Shown here in pieces: positions 5,345-5,347 of a DNA stretch of 5,347 bases (its first letter is position 1; each line of letters begins with the position of its first letter). The DNA lies in contig JAAXUL010000603.1 in NCBI GenBank assembly GCA_013336035.1, forward strand, positions 1 to 5,347, written 5' to 3'. Source of the DNA: Chloroflexales bacterium. GTDB taxonomy: Bacteria > Chloroflexota > Chloroflexia > Chloroflexales > Chloroflexaceae. The notes under the pieces are model-generated. The model was given only the letters and a program-made list of their open reading frames with translations. It searched no databases and had not been told where the DNA came from. Both the position numbers and the translations under genes were made by a program.

Positions 5345-5347
5345 GTC

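Noticed and set aside
1..5347. CRISPR array, tRNA or rRNA gene, toxin-antitoxin pair
   Set aside because: No regularly spaced repeats, tRNA-like cloverleaf or rRNA core sequence was seen on reading, and no small gene pair with toxin-antitoxin character is present.

Overview
The window is very GC-rich over most of its length, with tightly packed genes and GC-rich codon use. The PadR-plus-membrane-protein layout and the style of the transposase remnant suggest a high-GC soil or mat bacterium, possibly Chloroflexota. No rRNA, tRNA or housekeeping gene is present, so this placement is tentative.

Layout. Bases 73-516 on the minus strand encode a four-helix DoxX-like membrane protein, with a weak terminator-like hairpin downstream (39-57). 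A divergent control region (517-741) separates it from a plus-strand operon. That region holds a strong sigma-70-type promoter (TTGACA, 17 bases, TACACT) facing the operon. A repeated, partly palindromic element sits directly on the expected transcription start and is a good candidate operator. The operon encodes a short PadR-family repressor (742-1116). It overlaps by ATGA a 621-residue polytopic membrane protein (1113-2978) whose membrane part is an internal tandem duplication. After 27 bases comes a 410-residue membrane protein (3006-4238) with a pseudopilin-like external C-terminal domain. A 32-residue lipoprotein-type peptide with an excellent ribosome binding site follows at 4294-4392.

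Downstream (4393-4900) is mostly gene-poor and looks like scarred DNA: small inverted and direct repeats, then the decayed C-terminal end of a probable transposase (4621-4776). The window closes with a minus-strand VOC (glyoxalase/bleomycin resistance fold) gene (4901-5344) of clearly lower GC. It is followed by a perfect 10-bp hairpin (4872-4894) and may extend past the window edge.

How the genes may work together (inference): PadR would bind its own promoter and, on ligand or stress sensing, derepress a membrane/envelope module made of the duplicated membrane protein, the protein with the external domain, and perhaps the lipopeptide. No enzyme active site is visible in the two large membrane proteins, so their activity is unknown. 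This PadR-controlled module is the part most likely to be undescribed.
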